The notes under the pieces: model-generated | What the model was told of the DNA's origin: nothing | The model's input: the letters and a program-made list of their open reading frames with translations, nothing else | Database searches by the model: none | Part shown: positions 9,342 through 18,797 of the stretch, in pieces | Position numbering within the stretch: position 1 is the stretch's first letter | Layout of the letters: each line of letters starts with the position of its first letter | Program-made: the position numbers and the translations under genes | Assembly (NCBI GenBank): GCA_047633055.1 | Contig: JBLIEI010000012.1 | Location: 1-64,000, forward strand | Length of the DNA: 64,000 nucleotides | Reading direction: 5' to 3' | Origin: CALJFL01 sp047633055 | GTDB lineage: Bacteria; Pseudomonadota; Gammaproteobacteria; Pseudomonadales; Halieaceae

Positions 9342-10256
9342 TTACTCAGAGGCATAATCCAATGCCGCAACCACAGAGGCAATTTGAGCAGCGATGCACA
9401 CCTGCCCCGTCATACCAATGCTATCAGGATACACTTCCGTGGTCGTACCGTAGCGACAGCTGGTAACGCCACCACACAAGCCCAAGACCTTCACCGGATA
9501 ATTAATCACGCCCGACTGCGCAGCTGTACCGCCCAGCAGCTTGCCGTCACTATCGGACGGAGCGATATGCGTGACTTGCTGCACAGCGGTGATGATCGCA
9601 CGCTGAAACTCATACGCCGGATTTTCACTGTCGCCCACCAGATAAAACCCATCCGGAATAGTGCCGGGAACATACACCTTACCATCGCGCGCGGCCCGAG
9701 CTGGCCTAAACTCACTCTCATCAGTATCTGTAGTTTCGTGTAGGTCCAAATGCACGAGAAAATCAGTGTCTAAGCCCGCTAGCATTTTCATCAACGCAGC
9801 AGCTTCTTCACTAGCGCCGTTATTTCGAAACGAACGATTCGGATCCATCGCATAGGGGTTCCAGCGATTGATAGTTTCATAGCCCCAGGGGCTAATGCAG
9901 GGAGCGACCACAATATTAAAACGATCGCTGTACTTTTCAGCAGACTCATTCAAAAACCCAATAGCGCCTTGCACGCCACTGGTTTCGTAGCCATGTACAC
10001 CGCCGGTAACAAGTACTGCGGGCCTGCCCCTACGCCAGTTCTTTGACGTCAATGCAAACAGCGGATATCGGTCAACATCATAGGACAGCGCGCCATATTG
10101 AAACAGGTCAAAGCGACCCTTTAGACGCTTGAGTTTGCTCAGAACTTCATCACTATAGGATCGATGGACCACCGCTCGTTGCAACCATTGTGCCCGCTCC
10201 TCATCGCCCCACTTCTCGCCTGGCCTGCCTATTGGGTATGGCTGTGAATTGCGCAT
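9342..10256 (-). CDS. M14-family zinc carboxypeptidase-like protein
   Basis: This 304-residue protein has the M14 metallopeptidase zinc site: HxxE in GGVHGYETSG, the third ligand His in HLDLHETTDTDE, and a candidate catalytic Glu in GTTTEVYPD. SPWGYETINRWN and DPNRSFRNN are typical of the substrate-binding region. There is no signal peptide, so it is probably cytosolic. The substrate cannot be read from the sequence; M14 relatives remove C-terminal residues from peptides or deacylate amino acids. It is the first gene of the accessory block after tadA and is divergent from the hydrolase at 10633. Confidence 0.8.
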   Translation of the reverse strand: MRNSQPYPIGRPGEKWGDEERAQWLQRAVVHRSYSDEVLSKLKRLKGRFDLFQYGALSYDVDRYPLFALTSKNWRRGRPAVLVTGGVHGYETSGVQGAIGFLNESAEKYSDRFNIVVAPCISPWGYETINRWNPYAMDPNRSFRNNGASEEAAALMKMLAGLDTDFLVHLDLHETTDTDESEFRPARAARDGKVYVPGTIPDGFYLVGDSENPAYEFQRAIITAVQQVTHIAPSDSDGKLLGGTAAQSGVINYPVKVLGLCGGVTSCRYGTTTEVYPDSIGMTGQVCIAAQIASVVAALDYASE

Positions 10257-10632
10257 ATTTACCTCTTCGAAAGTATTACCAAAACATTATTTTAACGTGC
10301 AGGCAACTCTAGGGGCAATCGACCAACAGAACACTTTCACGTAAGCCTCGAGGACACCTTCCGGACTCTAACTTCCAGGTGTATTCCCTCCTGCTCATGC
10401 CAGTAATGGATCACCGCATACAGGTTGCTCTCCTGGGAATTTCGTTTTGGTCCGAACATGCGCATGAGACTCTTGCGCGATTTTCAGAATTTACAGCCTG
10501 CCGGTACCTCCGGTATCGCGTAATGATTTTAGACCGTTATCGGCAAACATCCGCAGATCAAATGCGGTCAGTATCAGATACTATGCTGACACCGTGGTCT
10601 GTCCCAAGTTATTCCGCAGGGGAATACTGGAA
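10257..10632. other. 376-bp divergent intergenic region
   Basis: This gap separates the M14 peptidase (minus) from the alpha/beta hydrolase (plus) and must hold both promoters. It contains an open frame from 10379 running into the hydrolase start, but its composition does not look coding and no family was recognised. The short inverted repeat AGTATC-A-GATACT at 10570-10582, about 50 bp before the hydrolase ATG, could be an operator. No tRNA or terminator was seen. Confidence 0.4.
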
Positions 10633-11931
10633 ATGAAATTTGTCTTGGCTGTAGTAGCGTCTTTGTTCTGCGGGCTCCTATCCGCGCAGGAAAATCGCGT
10701 CGATAATATTAGACCTGACGCGCCGGAACTGGCTACATACGGTCAATTCAGTATCGGTGTCAGGACCATTGAAGTTGTCGACTCCGCGCGCATTGATGTG
10801 CTTAATACGCCTCACGGCGGAGATATTGCTGTTTATGATCGAGCATTGACGGTCGAGATATGGTATCCGGCGCAGTTAAAGTCCGGCCAGACTGCGGGCG
10901 GGCAATACCAGGCTATTACAAGAAATCCGGCCATCGTCGCCACGCTGAATGGCGCGGCTGTGCGCGATGCCGAGCCAGTAGCCGCAGACAGCCCCTTTCC
11001 CCTGCTCATTATTTCTCACGGTTATCCGGGCAATCGCTACCTGTTGAGCCATACCGGTGAAAATTTGGCCAGCAAGGGCTACGTAGTCGCTTCAATCGAT
11101 CATGCTGAGAGCACCTACGACGATCTCTTACCATTCCCCAGCACCCTGTATCATCGCCCACTGGACCAGCGCTTCGTGCTCGATGCCGTGGCAGAACTGG
11201 CGCTGGATGCTGGCAGCTTCCTCTATCAATTACTGGATGCAGAACGCACCGGAATCATCGGTTACTCCATGGGTGGTTACGGCTTGATGAACAACCTGGG
11301 CGCTGGCTACAGTGATGAAGTTGTCGGCTCCATCACTGCACCACCCAACCGCTTGCTGAGCGAGCACGCGAGCAGTAACGCCGATTTCAGAATTAATCTC
11401 GATTCACGTATCAAGGCCGGGTTTGCAGTAGCTACCTGGGGCATGAAATCCGGTTACTGGCGAGCGCAGGATCTGGCCGGCATCAATGTACCGGTTTTCT
11501 TCCTCGCCGGAGATGCAGATACCATCGCCGGTTACGAAGGTGGCACCCGCGCCATTTTTGAGAATGCGGTCAATACGGATCGTTATTTACTGACCTTCAA
11601 GGGTGCCGCTCACAACGCCGGAGCTCCTCATCCAGCGCCGTTAGAGATTCTCAATAGTGATGACGCGAGTGTCGCCAACCACTATAACGACCCGGTATGG
11701 GATAATGTTCAGATGAATAACATCATGGATCATTTCGTCACTGCCTGGTTCGACTACCACCTCAAGGGTGTGAAAAGCCGCCTTAGTTATCTCGAGTTGA
11801 TAGCGAATGGCGCTGATGCAGTTTATTCCGTCACTGATGGCAAGCCCGACCCGGAGCATGATTATTGGAAAGGTTTTGCTGCAGGCACAGCCCTGGAGCT
11901 TAAGCTGGAGTATCTGTCAGTCGGCGAATAA
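10633..11931 (+). CDS. Secreted alpha/beta-hydrolase (dienelactone hydrolase / PAF-acetylhydrolase type)
   Basis: I place the start at the ATG 10633, because the frame then begins with a clean signal peptide (MKFVLAVVASLFCGLLSAQ) and a purine-rich AGGGGA lies upstream. The mature protein is an alpha/beta-hydrolase. It has an oxyanion region (LLIISHGYPGNRYL), the nucleophile elbow GYSMGG, an acid-loop candidate in LAGDADTIAGY and the catalytic His in KGAAHNAGAPHP. Similar proteins hydrolyse esters in the periplasm. No substrate can be assigned. It is divergent from the M14 peptidase and converges on the TonB receptor. Confidence 0.8.
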   Translation: MKFVLAVVASLFCGLLSAQENRVDNIRPDAPELATYGQFSIGVRTIEVVDSARIDVLNTPHGGDIAVYDRALTVEIWYPAQLKSGQTAGGQYQAITRNPAIVATLNGAAVRDAEPVAADSPFPLLIISHGYPGNRYLLSHTGENLASKGYVVASIDHAESTYDDLLPFPSTLYHRPLDQRFVLDAVAELALDAGSFLYQLLDAERTGIIGYSMGGYGLMNNLGAGYSDEVVGSITAPPNRLLSEHASSNADFRINLDSRIKAGFAVATWGMKSGYWRAQDLAGINVPVFFLAGDADTIAGYEGGTRAIFENAVNTDRYLLTFKGAAHNAGAPHPAPLEILNSDDASVANHYNDPVWDNVQMNNIMDHFVTAWFDYHLKGVKSRLSYLELIANGADAVYSVTDGKPDPEHDYWKGFAAGTALELKLEYLSVGE

Positions 11932-12124
11932 GGCGGACCATTTATTCGATCAAAAAACGCTCGAGATCTTCAACAAAAACCACAGCACCGCGAAAGTTTT
12001 CCCTGAATGCTCGCAATAGCGGCGGCAGGTCTTCAACGCTGGTATCTGTCTGGCCTAAATTAAGACGACTACCAGAGACAAAAATTTGGGAGGAGGACTG
12101 GAGCCCCCTCCCTGAATGGACGCG

Positions 12125-14581
12125 CTATATCGACGCTTTGAAAGCAATTCCAAAGTAGCGTTCAGCATCCCTAGGCACCTGATAACGAAAGTTGTCGCCA
12201 CTGTATGCCGTTACAAAACTTTCGTCAGTCAGATTTTTACCGATTAAAGTAATTCGGTAGCGATCGTCATCGAAGGAGAAGCCAATACTCCCATTCAGGA
12301 TGTCGTACTCTGGGAGCACTGCTGCCGGGTTTTCAGATCCATCGTTTCCGGGCAGATCGGCAACCTGCTCGTCGGTATGAACAAAGGAACCGTTGATGAT
12401 AATGTCTGACCTTTCCATGTGGAATACATACTCGGCCATCAGCGAATATTTCAGATCCGGTGAAAATGGCACAGGCAGCCCCGAACGCGTAGAACAGTCT
12501 ACAACCTCGATGGGGCAATTAAACCTGTCGATCTCGGCATCAATAGAGGCAAGGCCTCCCGAGAGGGTGAAATTTTCTATCGGGCGCCACATGAAGTCCA
12601 GTTCGACACCTTCCGTGGTCACATCACCGGCGTTAGTCAGGCGGGTTATACAAGCCCCATCGCTACAATCGGAGTTGTTAGCCTGAAAATCGGCAATATC
12701 AGTCTTGAACACTGCCGCATTTACGGTCAAATTACCCCCGGTATACTTGTAACCAATCTCTATAGAATCAGAAGTCTCCTCTGAAATCGGTGCAGCATCA
12801 TCGCCATTGGCTTTGAAGTTATAGTAAACATTAAAGCCAGGGCCCTTGTAGCCCTGAGCAGCGGTGGTGTACACCATCGAATCTTCACTTAAGTTCCATT
12901 GAAAGCCCAGCTTACCCGAGACATTGGTTTCTTGGGTTTTGCCCTTGAAGTTTGTGTTCTCGGTGGCAGGGCGAACGCCGACGCCGCGGCGGCCGTACTC
13001 GTCATTGCTGCGGCGCATATGAGAGTAGGAAATCTCATCATCGGTGTAACGAAGGCCAAACAATATACGCATATCGTCATTGAGATTTACTTTGCCATCG
13101 CCAAACACGGCCCAGTTGTTGAACTCTGTTTCCATATTGGCTGTTGCCGAGACAATGTCATTGGCATTACAGGTCACACCCAGGCTCGCGGTGTAACCCT
13201 CTATATTGGCCAGGGCATCATCCAAATCCGAGCCGCTAAGATTGTCCATGGCATAGACCGTCATGGCGTCATTGAGCTGACCACCATTATTCTGGCAGCT
13301 GGCGTCGCGGGTAAAGCTTCGCTCAGATTCGATGTTCCACCAAAAGCCGCCAACCTGATAGTCAATGAATTGACCCACTGGTGAGGCCAGTCGTAGTTCC
13401 TGTGACAATTGGCGCCACTCCTGAGGCCCCAAGTCGTGCAGCTGGAAGGGGACACCAAAGACGGGCTCTGAACTATCTCCAGCGATGGACGTAAAGTCGC
13501 CCTCGCGGACCTCGGTGTTATCCCAGGCGCGGTAGGCGGTAATCGAGGTCAGTTCATACTCATCGAAGGACTTATTTATCTGCAATGAAAACGCAGTGGT
13601 TTCGTCAAATGTTTCTGTCACCAAATCGTGGTCAACTTTGCGCAGGTCCAGATCCAGGTCTGCCTTGCCGTTTACAATTCCATTACTATCTGGCGCGGCA
13701 GCTGAGTCAGGATTTCGGCCACTGGGCAATAGCTCAAGGTCCGTACAGCAATCGTCCTTGGCCTCATAGTTTTCGACAATAAACAGCATGGACAAATCGT
13801 CAGCCACGTCAAAATCCAGCATGCCACGGATTCCCGAGCGGTCGTAACCACTGGTCGACTGGTTGTTGTAGACATTGTCTATATAACCATCAAACTGCCT
13901 TTCCAGCACAGTCAGGCTACCGCGAACATTATCGCTTAATGGGCCAGAGGCCGACGCCTTTAAGGTGTACTCATTGTCCTCGTATAATTGCGCTTCAAGG
14001 GTCGCTTCGAATTCATTGCCCGGGCGTTTAGTCGTCATGTTTACTACGCCGGCGGACGCATTCTTGCCGAACAACGTACCCTGCGGCCCGCGAAGAACTT
14101 CGATACGCTCCAGGTCGTAAAGATCACCGAAGGCCTGTCCTGAGCGCCCGAGAACCACACCATCTACTACGGTAGACACACTGGGTTCAGCGGCAATACT
14201 AAAGGAAATCGTACCCACGCCGCGAATGGTCAACGCCGAATTACGGGTGGTGTTACCCTTGCGAAAACTGACTGAGGGCACCATCGCCTGCAAACCCTCA
14301 ATATTGTTGGCGAAGGCGGCATTAATCTGGTTTGCGCCCAAAACAGTCACAGCAATGGGAACATCACTCAGCCGCTCCTCACGCTTTTGAGCAGTGACGA
14401 TAACTTCTTCAAGAAACCCTTTCGATTTCTCCTGCGCATAGGCCGGAGCCTGTGCCGCAAGACCTGCGGTGATCAGCAGGGCAGAGGCTATCGCTCGGGG
14501 CAGGCGCCGGTTTTCATGCGGCCTGCCGGCCTCTCTAACGAGAGGGGGTGCAGGCTGATCTATACGTACTGGATTGTGCAT
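12125..14581 (-). CDS. TonB-dependent outer-membrane receptor of the glycoside locus
   Basis: This 818-residue receptor would bring a scarce substrate across the outer membrane using TonB energy. A long basic leader precedes a signal peptide ending near APAYAQ. A TonB-box-like EEVIVTAQKREER follows, then the plug domain (GVGTISFSIAAEPSVSTVVD and RGPQGTLFGKNASAGVVN) and a beta-barrel ending in RYFGIAFKASI. The ATG at 14581 is preceded by a strong AGGAGAAG. The gene has its own promoter carrying the shared palindrome at 14753-14767, so it belongs to the GntR regulon. Substrate is inferred from context to be a glycoside, possibly a sulfolipid-derived one. It is not a SusC-type receptor. Confidence 0.9.
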   Translation of the reverse strand: MHNPVRIDQPAPPLVREAGRPHENRRLPRAIASALLITAGLAAQAPAYAQEKSKGFLEEVIVTAQKREERLSDVPIAVTVLGANQINAAFANNIEGLQAMVPSVSFRKGNTTRNSALTIRGVGTISFSIAAEPSVSTVVDGVVLGRSGQAFGDLYDLERIEVLRGPQGTLFGKNASAGVVNMTTKRPGNEFEATLEAQLYEDNEYTLKASASGPLSDNVRGSLTVLERQFDGYIDNVYNNQSTSGYDRSGIRGMLDFDVADDLSMLFIVENYEAKDDCCTDLELLPSGRNPDSAAAPDSNGIVNGKADLDLDLRKVDHDLVTETFDETTAFSLQINKSFDEYELTSITAYRAWDNTEVREGDFTSIAGDSSEPVFGVPFQLHDLGPQEWRQLSQELRLASPVGQFIDYQVGGFWWNIESERSFTRDASCQNNGGQLNDAMTVYAMDNLSGSDLDDALANIEGYTASLGVTCNANDIVSATANMETEFNNWAVFGDGKVNLNDDMRILFGLRYTDDEISYSHMRRSNDEYGRRGVGVRPATENTNFKGKTQETNVSGKLGFQWNLSEDSMVYTTAAQGYKGPGFNVYYNFKANGDDAAPISEETSDSIEIGYKYTGGNLTVNAAVFKTDIADFQANNSDCSDGACITRLTNAGDVTTEGVELDFMWRPIENFTLSGGLASIDAEIDRFNCPIEVVDCSTRSGLPVPFSPDLKYSLMAEYVFHMERSDIIINGSFVHTDEQVADLPGNDGSENPAAVLPEYDILNGSIGFSFDDDRYRITLIGKNLTDESFVTAYSGDNFRYQVPRDAERYFGIAFKASI

Positions 14582-14736
14582 TTTTGTCTTCTCCTGGCTA
14601 TTATTTTAATTTTCCAAATTCTGACATGTCTCGGGGTTGTGCCTTGAAAATCCCTCTCTACGCGCTCCCTGTAGTAACGATTTTGCTGCTGGGCGCAGCG
14701 ATAAAATCGCGTACCGGTAGGCTACCATGAGCCATA

Positions 14737-14767
14737 ATTATAATACAACTAATATCTTATATAAGAC
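14737..14767 (-). promoter_or_regulatory. TonB-receptor promoter with palindromic operator (site 1)
   Basis: On the minus strand the word GTCTTATATAAGATA (14753-14767) contains the perfect palindrome TCTTATATAAGA. A consensus TATAAT lies 10 bp downstream of that word at 14737-14742. The best -35 candidate is TTGTCT with a 19-bp spacer; it overlaps the operator, so a bound repressor would block polymerase. The implied leader is about 150 bases long. The same 15-mer occurs at 18727 and 22546. Confidence 0.75.
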
Positions 14768-14816
14768 AATAGACCTATCTTCTAGCCCTTATATCGCCCG
14801 CCCTAGCGCAAACACC

Positions 14817-16547
14817 CTAGGAAACTTTATACCGGATATATTCGGAATAACGTGAATTCCAACTACTGAAGCTAAAGTGCCATCCGACCAGGTTCAACAA
14901 GAAAACGATCATCACAATCGGCCAAAATGCCGCCGTAAAACCTCCGACCAGGCCTACAGGTGAAAACAGCACATACAAACCGGCGATGCACGAGAACAGC
15001 GTAATAGAAACCGGCAGTGCGAAAACCCACGGTGTCATGTCAACGACCTCTTTACGCTCGTACACCCAGGGTGTTTCCAGTGGCCTTGCCCAGCCTATCA
15101 GCAACATTATGGCAATCTCAGCGAAAAAGAGAATGGCGTATAAGTGCAGGAAGTGTATGTCGACGATGTCTTTGAAGATGAATTGCAATAAGGCGTAGAC
15201 CACAATATGGAAAATGATGGCCACCTTCGCTCCAAGGCCCGGCACCCGCCTGGTAAATAAACCCACCATCACGATAGCAACCACTGGAATATTGTAAAAG
15301 CCGGTGAATATTCTAATAATCTGCCACAGACCCTCCGGCGCGTACTGCAGCAAAGGAGAAACTACGAATGAGAATATAGCGATCACCACGCTGGCGATCT
15401 TGGCGACCTTGATCATTTCCACATCACTAACTTCGCGCTTTTTAAGCGGCTCATAGACATCAATACAGAACAGCGTCGCGGCACTGTTAAGCAGCGAATT
15501 AAATGAGCTAAATACCGCACCCAGCAGTACCGCCAAAAAGAATCCTGACATGTAGACCGGCAGCACATCTTTGATCAGTTTCGGGAAAGCCAGATCAATG
15601 GAGCTAAGCCCATCGCCATAGAGGTGAAATGCTATGATCCCCGGCATCATCATCATAAAGGGCACCAGCACCTTGAAAAAACCGGAAAAAATCACCCCCT
15701 TCTGACCCTCAGCCAGATTCTTTGCGCCCAGTGTTCGCTGAATCACATACTGGTTGGTGCACCAGTAAAAAAGATTGGCGAATATCATCCCGGTAAAAAT
15801 GGTGGCGAAGGGCGTCGGATCACTCGCGCTCCCTATGGCATTTAATTTTTCGGTGTTGGTACTGGCGACAATCTCGACGCCAGCCAGAATACTGCCATCC
15901 CCGAGCGCCGCAAAACCCAACAAAGGGACCAACATGCCGATGATTAGCAGACCAAAGCCATTGATGGTATCGGAAACCGCGACAGCTTTAAGACCACCAA
16001 AGATGGCATACAATGCGCCGACGGAACCTACCAGAAGCACCGTAATAACAAGCCCCTGACTGTAGCTGACATTGAGCAGAGCAGGCACATCAAACAGCTG
16101 CATTACCGCGATAGATCCCGCATACAACACAGAGGGGATAGTAACCAGAGCATAACCCACCAAAAAAAGTATCACGGTGAGCCGTCGAACATCATCGTCA
16201 AAGCGACTGCTCAAAAACTCCGGCAATGTGGTAAATGCACCCATCAGGTATCTGGGCAGAAATATCAATGCCATGCAGATAGTGCTAACGCCGGCGGTAA
16301 CCTCCCAGGCCATACTGCTCATGTTGAAGCCATAGGCAGAGCCATTAAGACCGATGAGCTGCTCCGCAGAGAGATTGGTGAGGAGCATCGAGCCGGCGAT
16401 AAAAACGCCAGTCAAACCGCGGCCGGCCAGAAAGTACCCCTCTTTCGTGTTCACCTCTCCCCGCGTCTTCAAGTACGAAATCCAGGCGACCAGTGCCATG
16501 AAAAAAGCACAGGACCCAAAAGTTAACAAGAGGTCTTTTAGTTCCAT
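14817..16547 (-). CDS. Sodium:solute symporter (SSS/SGLT family)
   Basis: The 576-residue protein has about 14 predicted membrane helices and the SSS family pattern: GYFLAGRGLTG near the first helices, LTNLSAEQLIGLNG, a helix with YAIFGGLKAVAVSDTING, and LGAVFSSFNSLLNSAATLF. It resembles the YidK/SGLT branch that couples sodium to sugar uptake. It lies 52 bp downstream of the GH31 gene on the same strand, so it is probably co-transcribed from the site 2 promoter. In the proposed pathway it imports the sugar or glycoside across the inner membrane. Confidence 0.88.
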   Translation of the reverse strand: MELKDLLLTFGSCAFFMALVAWISYLKTRGEVNTKEGYFLAGRGLTGVFIAGSMLLTNLSAEQLIGLNGSAYGFNMSSMAWEVTAGVSTICMALIFLPRYLMGAFTTLPEFLSSRFDDDVRRLTVILFLVGYALVTIPSVLYAGSIAVMQLFDVPALLNVSYSQGLVITVLLVGSVGALYAIFGGLKAVAVSDTINGFGLLIIGMLVPLLGFAALGDGSILAGVEIVASTNTEKLNAIGSASDPTPFATIFTGMIFANLFYWCTNQYVIQRTLGAKNLAEGQKGVIFSGFFKVLVPFMMMMPGIIAFHLYGDGLSSIDLAFPKLIKDVLPVYMSGFFLAVLLGAVFSSFNSLLNSAATLFCIDVYEPLKKREVSDVEMIKVAKIASVVIAIFSFVVSPLLQYAPEGLWQIIRIFTGFYNIPVVAIVMVGLFTRRVPGLGAKVAIIFHIVVYALLQFIFKDIVDIHFLHLYAILFFAEIAIMLLIGWARPLETPWVYERKEVVDMTPWVFALPVSITLFSCIAGLYVLFSPVGLVGGFTAAFWPIVMIVFLLNLVGWHFSFSSWNSRYSEYIRYKVS

Positions 16548-16599
16548 ACTCTACTCCGTGCTCCAGCCGAGACTGCATGCATTGTTTCGACTCGTATGC

Positions 16600-18714
16600 T
16601 CAGCCGGGTGGCCAGTATTCATCAATGACCGGTGCACCCGAAAGCAAGCCAGTATGCTGCACCGCTGGCCCCAACGGGACTCGCTGCCCGTCCCGTACAA
16701 ATACCGCCATTTCGTCAAGGGCAAGCTCAAGAGTATGGCTCTCACCACCGATGAACATCTCAGACGTTGGAAAACGGCGCCATTTTCCTTGGGGCAGATA
16801 AAACTCAGTGCGCCCCCCAGGCGTTAAACACGGCGCAATCAGCATATGCTCACCAAACATAAACTGATTTTCAAAAGCCCATGCAGCCCGCTCATCGGGA
16901 AATGCCAGTGCCATGGCGCGCTGTACGGGTAAGCCGGTTGTATTTGAGGTCGACATACTGTGATAAAGATAGGGAATCAACTGATAGCGTAGACGCAGAG
17001 CGGCCGACGCAGCAGCATCAGCGTCTTCGCCATAGCTCCAGGGTTGGCGCAAACCGATTCCGTGAAGGCGAAAATGGGCAGAGAACACCGAGGCCTGCAC
17101 CCAACGAACATACAGCTCGGGGTCGCGTTGATCGGCATAGAACCCACCCACGTCGGTAGCGTAATAGGGAGCGCCCGACATACCCCAGGAAAGACCACCG
17201 CGAAGACTCCCGGCCAGACCGCCCCAGTCAGCCTGAGGGTCCCCACCCCATTGTGCAGGGTAGCGCTGCGAGCCTGTCCAGGCCGAGCGACTGAAGAGAA
17301 AAGGGCCGGATTTACAATAGCGCTGGGCCGCTTCGTAGACGCAGCGGTTATACAGCAGGGTGTAACTGTTGTGCAGAATATCACCGGTATCGCCATTGTG
17401 AGCTACCATGTCACTCTCAACCTGCTCGCCGAAATCGGCCTTGATCATATCGACCCCAAGGTCAAAAAGAGGCTTGTGACTGTCGCGCCAGAAGACATAG
17501 GCCTCGGGGTGAGTAAAGTCGACAATACCCGAGTCCGGCAGCGGCGTTAACACATCGCCGAAGCAACTCGTATCCCACTGGTAGCGATATGTATCTCCCG
17601 TGTTGCTGTCTTTCAGCAGCCAACCCTTCTCCGACATCGTATCGAACAGCGGATTCTCTACCGAGACCAGCGGGTATTCCCATACACAGATTTTGTAGTT
17701 TAACGATTTCAGTTCACTGATCACCGCGGCCGGGTCGGGATAGCGCACCCGGTCCCACTCGAAATCAAAGCGGCGATCGGTATCCTGCCAGGCGCGACCA
17801 TCGAGTGTAATCACGTCGCAGGGCATCTCGCGCTGCCGCACTTCCCTGGCCGTGCTCAGTAGGTCCTCAGCATCTTCGTAGTAGGCTTTGGAGAGGATAA
17901 CCCCAAGGCTCCACAGGGGCGGCACAGGGGCCCGCCCGGTCAGAGAGGTGTAGGTGTCGAGTATGGCTGCACCATCCTCTCCACTGAGCAGGAAAAGATC
18001 CATCGAACTATCTTCAACAAGAATAGCGTAGGCCCGCTGCGACCAGGGCGCATAGCCTACCGCGTGGGTTACGGGTGCAGGCGTATGGACAAAAGCACCC
18101 CAGCCACCGGGGCTCCAGGCAAAAGGCGTATTTTTATAGGATATTTCCGCGTTTACACCAAGGGCGTCGTGATTGTTGGAGCGCAGCAGCTGGCCACGTT
18201 TGTCGAGGCGCCCCCACTTTTCACCCAGACCATATACCGGTTCACTGGAATCTAGTTCCAGACTAATCATCCAGCCCTGATCAGTGCGGGCGACAGGAGG
18301 CAGGCGGAAGCGACGTACAAAATGGCCGTCTGTAGGAGACTTCTGCACGGACAGCGACCCCTTAAAGAGTTCGAAGGACAGCGGCTTGTGATGCAGTGTA
18401 AGTGTATGGCCTGCGCCCTCCAGTATCGTCAGGTCATCGCCATAGTGGACGCTTACGGGTTCGGCCACGGGCTCGCAAACAAGCATGCCATACTCACCAA
18501 ATTGCTTCTCCCCAAACCGCATGCGCGCACCAAAATCGTGGATGGTAATCGTCAGCAGGCCCTCTGTGGTAGGCATCGAAACCACACCATCGGCCGCCAC
18601 CCCGACGGGGCCACAGCACTCGATTGACGGGATGTCGTTCCAGCGTGGCTCCTGCGGACCATAGATGCTCAACTGTTTGAACTCGGCGAAATGGTGTAGA
18701 TCATTGAATGACAC
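16600..18714 (-). CDS. Glycoside hydrolase family 31 (YicI-like clade; specificity unresolved)
   Basis: The 704-residue enzyme is a GH31 retaining alpha-glycosidase without a signal peptide. The nucleophile Asp is in KADFGE (D427) and the acid/base Asp in QWGGDPQADW (D492); DFEWD (317-321) and LFSRSAWTGSQRYP are also conserved. The subsite -1 loop reads LDGRAWQD (304-311) and TDRRF. R307 falls near the YicI Phe308 position that discriminates xylose from glucose, next to C5/C6. The YihQ sulfonate-binding motif (AQDW with downstream KR and W) is not visible. Candidates are alpha-xylosidase, alpha-glucosidase, or an acidic-sugar enzyme such as a non-canonical sulfoquinovosidase. The start is a GTG at 18714, with weak ribosome binding and the operator only 12 bp upstream. 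Confidence 0.88.
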   Translation of the reverse strand: MSFNDLHHFAEFKQLSIYGPQEPRWNDIPSIECCGPVGVAADGVVSMPTTEGLLTITIHDFGARMRFGEKQFGEYGMLVCEPVAEPVSVHYGDDLTILEGAGHTLTLHHKPLSFELFKGSLSVQKSPTDGHFVRRFRLPPVARTDQGWMISLELDSSEPVYGLGEKWGRLDKRGQLLRSNNHDALGVNAEISYKNTPFAWSPGGWGAFVHTPAPVTHAVGYAPWSQRAYAILVEDSSMDLFLLSGEDGAAILDTYTSLTGRAPVPPLWSLGVILSKAYYEDAEDLLSTAREVRQREMPCDVITLDGRAWQDTDRRFDFEWDRVRYPDPAAVISELKSLNYKICVWEYPLVSVENPLFDTMSEKGWLLKDSNTGDTYRYQWDTSCFGDVLTPLPDSGIVDFTHPEAYVFWRDSHKPLFDLGVDMIKADFGEQVESDMVAHNGDTGDILHNSYTLLYNRCVYEAAQRYCKSGPFLFSRSAWTGSQRYPAQWGGDPQADWGGLAGSLRGGLSWGMSGAPYYATDVGGFYADQRDPELYVRWVQASVFSAHFRLHGIGLRQPWSYGEDADAAASAALRLRYQLIPYLYHSMSTSNTTGLPVQRAMALAFPDERAAWAFENQFMFGEHMLIAPCLTPGGRTEFYLPQGKWRRFPTSEMFIGGESHTLELALDEMAVFVRDGQRVPLGPAVQHTGLLSGAPVIDEYWPPG

Positions 18715-18726
18715 ATTATTGCTTTA

Positions 18727-18776
18727 GTCTTATATAAGATACATGATAAATTATGATGTTGTGCACCACTTGTCAA
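18727..18776 (-). promoter_or_regulatory. GH31-SSS promoter with palindromic operator (site 2)
   Basis: The minus strand has a perfect TTGACA at 18771-18776, then CATAAT or TAATTT at 15-17 bp spacing. The palindrome TCTTATATAAGA (18728-18739) sits just downstream, around the expected transcription start and directly before the GTG start codon. The 15-mer here is in the opposite orientation to sites 1 and 3. Confidence 0.75.
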
Positions 18777-18797
18777 TCGCAGCGCGCGAATAAGTCA

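Noticed and set aside
10379..10636. 85-codon plus-strand open frame ahead of the alpha/beta hydrolase
   Set aside because: No family resemblance, no clear ribosome site and it overlaps the promoter region of the hydrolase.
11942..12120. About 60 open codons on the minus strand continuing in frame after the TonB receptor stop (ending EDLERFLIE)
   Set aside because: No start codon or ribosome site and no recognisable family; could be a fossil but the evidence is too weak for a feature.
16600..18714. Naming the GH31 gene as sulfoquinovosidase (yihQ-like)
   Set aside because: The YihQ sulfonate-binding motif is not visible and the core is closer to YicI; specificity is left open.
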